A program made the position numbers and the translations under genes. A stretch of 7,556 nt of DNA from the NCBI GenBank assembly GCA_030018855.1, contig JASEHG010000099.1:1-7556 (forward strand), given 5' to 3'. Under the pieces are notes generated by a model that saw nothing but the letters and a program-made list of their open reading frames with translations, made no database searches and was not told where the DNA came from. The DNA comes from Candidatus Brocadiaceae bacterium (GTDB lineage: Bacteria > Planctomycetota > Brocadiia > Brocadiales > Bathyanammoxibiaceae). Below, piece after piece: positions 7,155 through 7,556 of the stretch; position 1 is the first letter of the stretch, and each line of letters opens with the position of its first letter.

Positions 7155-7192
7155 AGTAGACAGGGAAAGCATTACCCCCTCTACTGTCTACT
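7155..7192 (-). promoter_or_regulatory. Stem-loop with two alternative pairings between rpoZ and gldA
   Basis: On the minus strand AGTAGACAG (7192-7184) pairs perfectly with CTGTCTACT (7163-7155), a 9-bp stem with a 20-nt loop. The 5' arm contains the rpoZ TAG stop. Because AGTAGA is repeated (AGTAGACAGTAGA), the same 3' arm can instead pair with the second copy, with GGG/CCC continuing inside. No U-tract follows on the minus strand, so it is not a terminator in the operon's direction. Plausible roles are attenuation, RNA processing or transcript stabilisation between rpoZ and the transporter genes. Confidence 0.6.
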
Positions 7193-7412
7193 TTTTCTTA
7201 CCTTCCGTCAACTCTTCTGGCTTCTCTATAATCTGTAGCCTGCCGCTAAGATACTCCTCAAAGGCGGCATTTACCGGATTTACAGGCTCGGACCTGAAAG
7301 AAGAAAGCCCCTTTACTAACTGCCTGATCCGCTTTATTAGGGCAGTGCTGAGGCGGTAGTGTCCTCCCGCCTGATTAGCTAACTTTTCAACCAACTTGTA
7401 ATAGTTTTCCAT
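7188..7412 (-). CDS. rpoZ: DNA-directed RNA polymerase subunit omega (RpoZ/Rpb6 family)
   Basis: The small subunit that wraps the beta-prime C-terminus and helps RNA polymerase assembly. From ATG 7412 it encodes 74 residues, within the usual omega range. The Rpb6/omega pattern is visible: GGHYRLSTALIKRIRQL (16-32) matches the family's G-x-F/Y-x-L-x-x-A-x-x-K-R-x-R-Q-L helix. EPVNPVNAAFEEYLSGRLQI (42-61) matches the E-P-V-x-x-A-x-E-E-x-x-x-G-K/R-I segment. The C-terminus is acidic then lysine-rich. The frame extends to a TTG at 7439, but that would lie at the predicted transcription start, so ATG 7412 is preferred. No Shine-Dalgarno is visible; a small hairpin (TTGGCC-TTTT-GGTCAA) lies in the 5' leader. 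It is the first gene of the operon, directly behind the promoter. The short divergent sequence leaves slight doubt. Confidence 0.8.
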   Translation of the reverse strand: MENYYKLVEKLANQAGGHYRLSTALIKRIRQLVKGLSSFRSEPVNPVNAAFEEYLSGRLQIIEKPEELTEGKKK

Positions 7413-7446
7413 CAGTAGGATGCTTGACCAAAAGGCCAAAACAGAA

Positions 7447-7474
7447 AGTATACCATCTGAATAAGATTTGTCAA
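7447..7474 (-). promoter_or_regulatory. Near-consensus sigma70-type promoter for the rpoZ-gld operon
   Basis: On the minus strand a perfect TTGACA (7474-7469) is followed by a 16-nt spacer and TATACT (7452-7447), five of six matches to TATAAT. Transcription would start near 7440, giving a leader of about 28 nt before the rpoZ ATG. The flanks are AT-rich. It is the only strong promoter I see in the window, and with tight spacing downstream it probably drives rpoZ and the four transporter genes. Confidence 0.82.
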
Positions 7475-7556
7475 TATGTAAAGCTGATACAATACCTCTA
7501 CTTTTTTGTATTAGCTATAGACATAGGTAACACTATTGAATTTAGGAAAAGACTGT
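7475..7556. other. AT-rich upstream non-coding region
   Basis: Up to the window edge the sequence is AT-rich with no supportable gene on either strand. The longest minus-strand ATG frame is about eight codons without a Shine-Dalgarno. It may contain upstream promoter elements or the leader of a divergent gene beyond the window. Confidence 0.55.

Noticed and set aside
7155..7192. Intrinsic terminator after rpoZ
   Set aside because: The T-tract follows the stem only on the plus strand; in the direction of rpoZ transcription the stem is followed by GACACG, not by U residues.
7413..7439. TTG-initiated nine-residue extension of RpoZ
   Set aside because: The TTG coincides with the predicted transcription start, has no ribosome binding site, and the ATG at 7412 aligns with the normal omega start.

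Overview
The window carries one tightly packed block of genes, all on the minus strand (read right to left), plus the 3'-truncated end of a sixth minus-strand gene at the left edge. Base composition is moderately GC-rich in the genes and clearly AT-rich in the right-hand promoter region. Arginine is often encoded by AGG. The gene set (divergent small RNA polymerase omega subunit, Gld-type ABC transporter with auxiliary GldG-like protein, long DUF4340 repeat protein, two-PDZ HtrA protease) suggests a diderm bacterium. My best guess is a member of Planctomycetota or a related environmental lineage. This is inference from family recall; no rRNA or marker gene is present to settle it.

Layout, in transcription order. 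An AT-rich upstream region (7413-7556) holds a near-consensus sigma70-type promoter (TTGACA, 16-nt spacer, TATACT). It drives rpoZ (7412-7188), then after a 53-nt gap with a strong stem-loop come gldA-like ATPase (7134-6067), gldF-like permease (6057-5347), gldG-like auxiliary protein (5340-3832) and a 761-residue DUF4340 protein (3825-1540). The last four genes are separated by only 6 to 9 nt, and each Shine-Dalgarno sequence overlaps or touches the preceding stop codon, so they are almost certainly one translationally coupled operon. A 202-nt gap (1338-1539) contains a palindromic repeat element and a small hairpin. It is followed by an HtrA/DegP-type protease (1337 to beyond position 1).

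Working model (inference): the GldA ATPase and GldF permease form an ABC-2 type complex in the inner membrane. The GldG-like protein, anchored at both ends, and the DUF4340 protein, anchored at its N-terminus, place large domains on the outer side of that membrane. The DUF4340 protein consists of five diverged tandem repeats, each with a YGLDxP-like motif, and looks like an extended scaffold. The substrate is unknown. The HtrA protease would act in the same compartment as an envelope quality-control enzyme, but need not belong to the same system.

The most notable points are the five-fold DUF4340 repeat, the coupling of rpoZ to a Gld-type transporter under one promoter, the two mutually exclusive hairpins between rpoZ and gldA, and the repeat element that supplies the apparent start codon of htrA and is itself open in frame with it.
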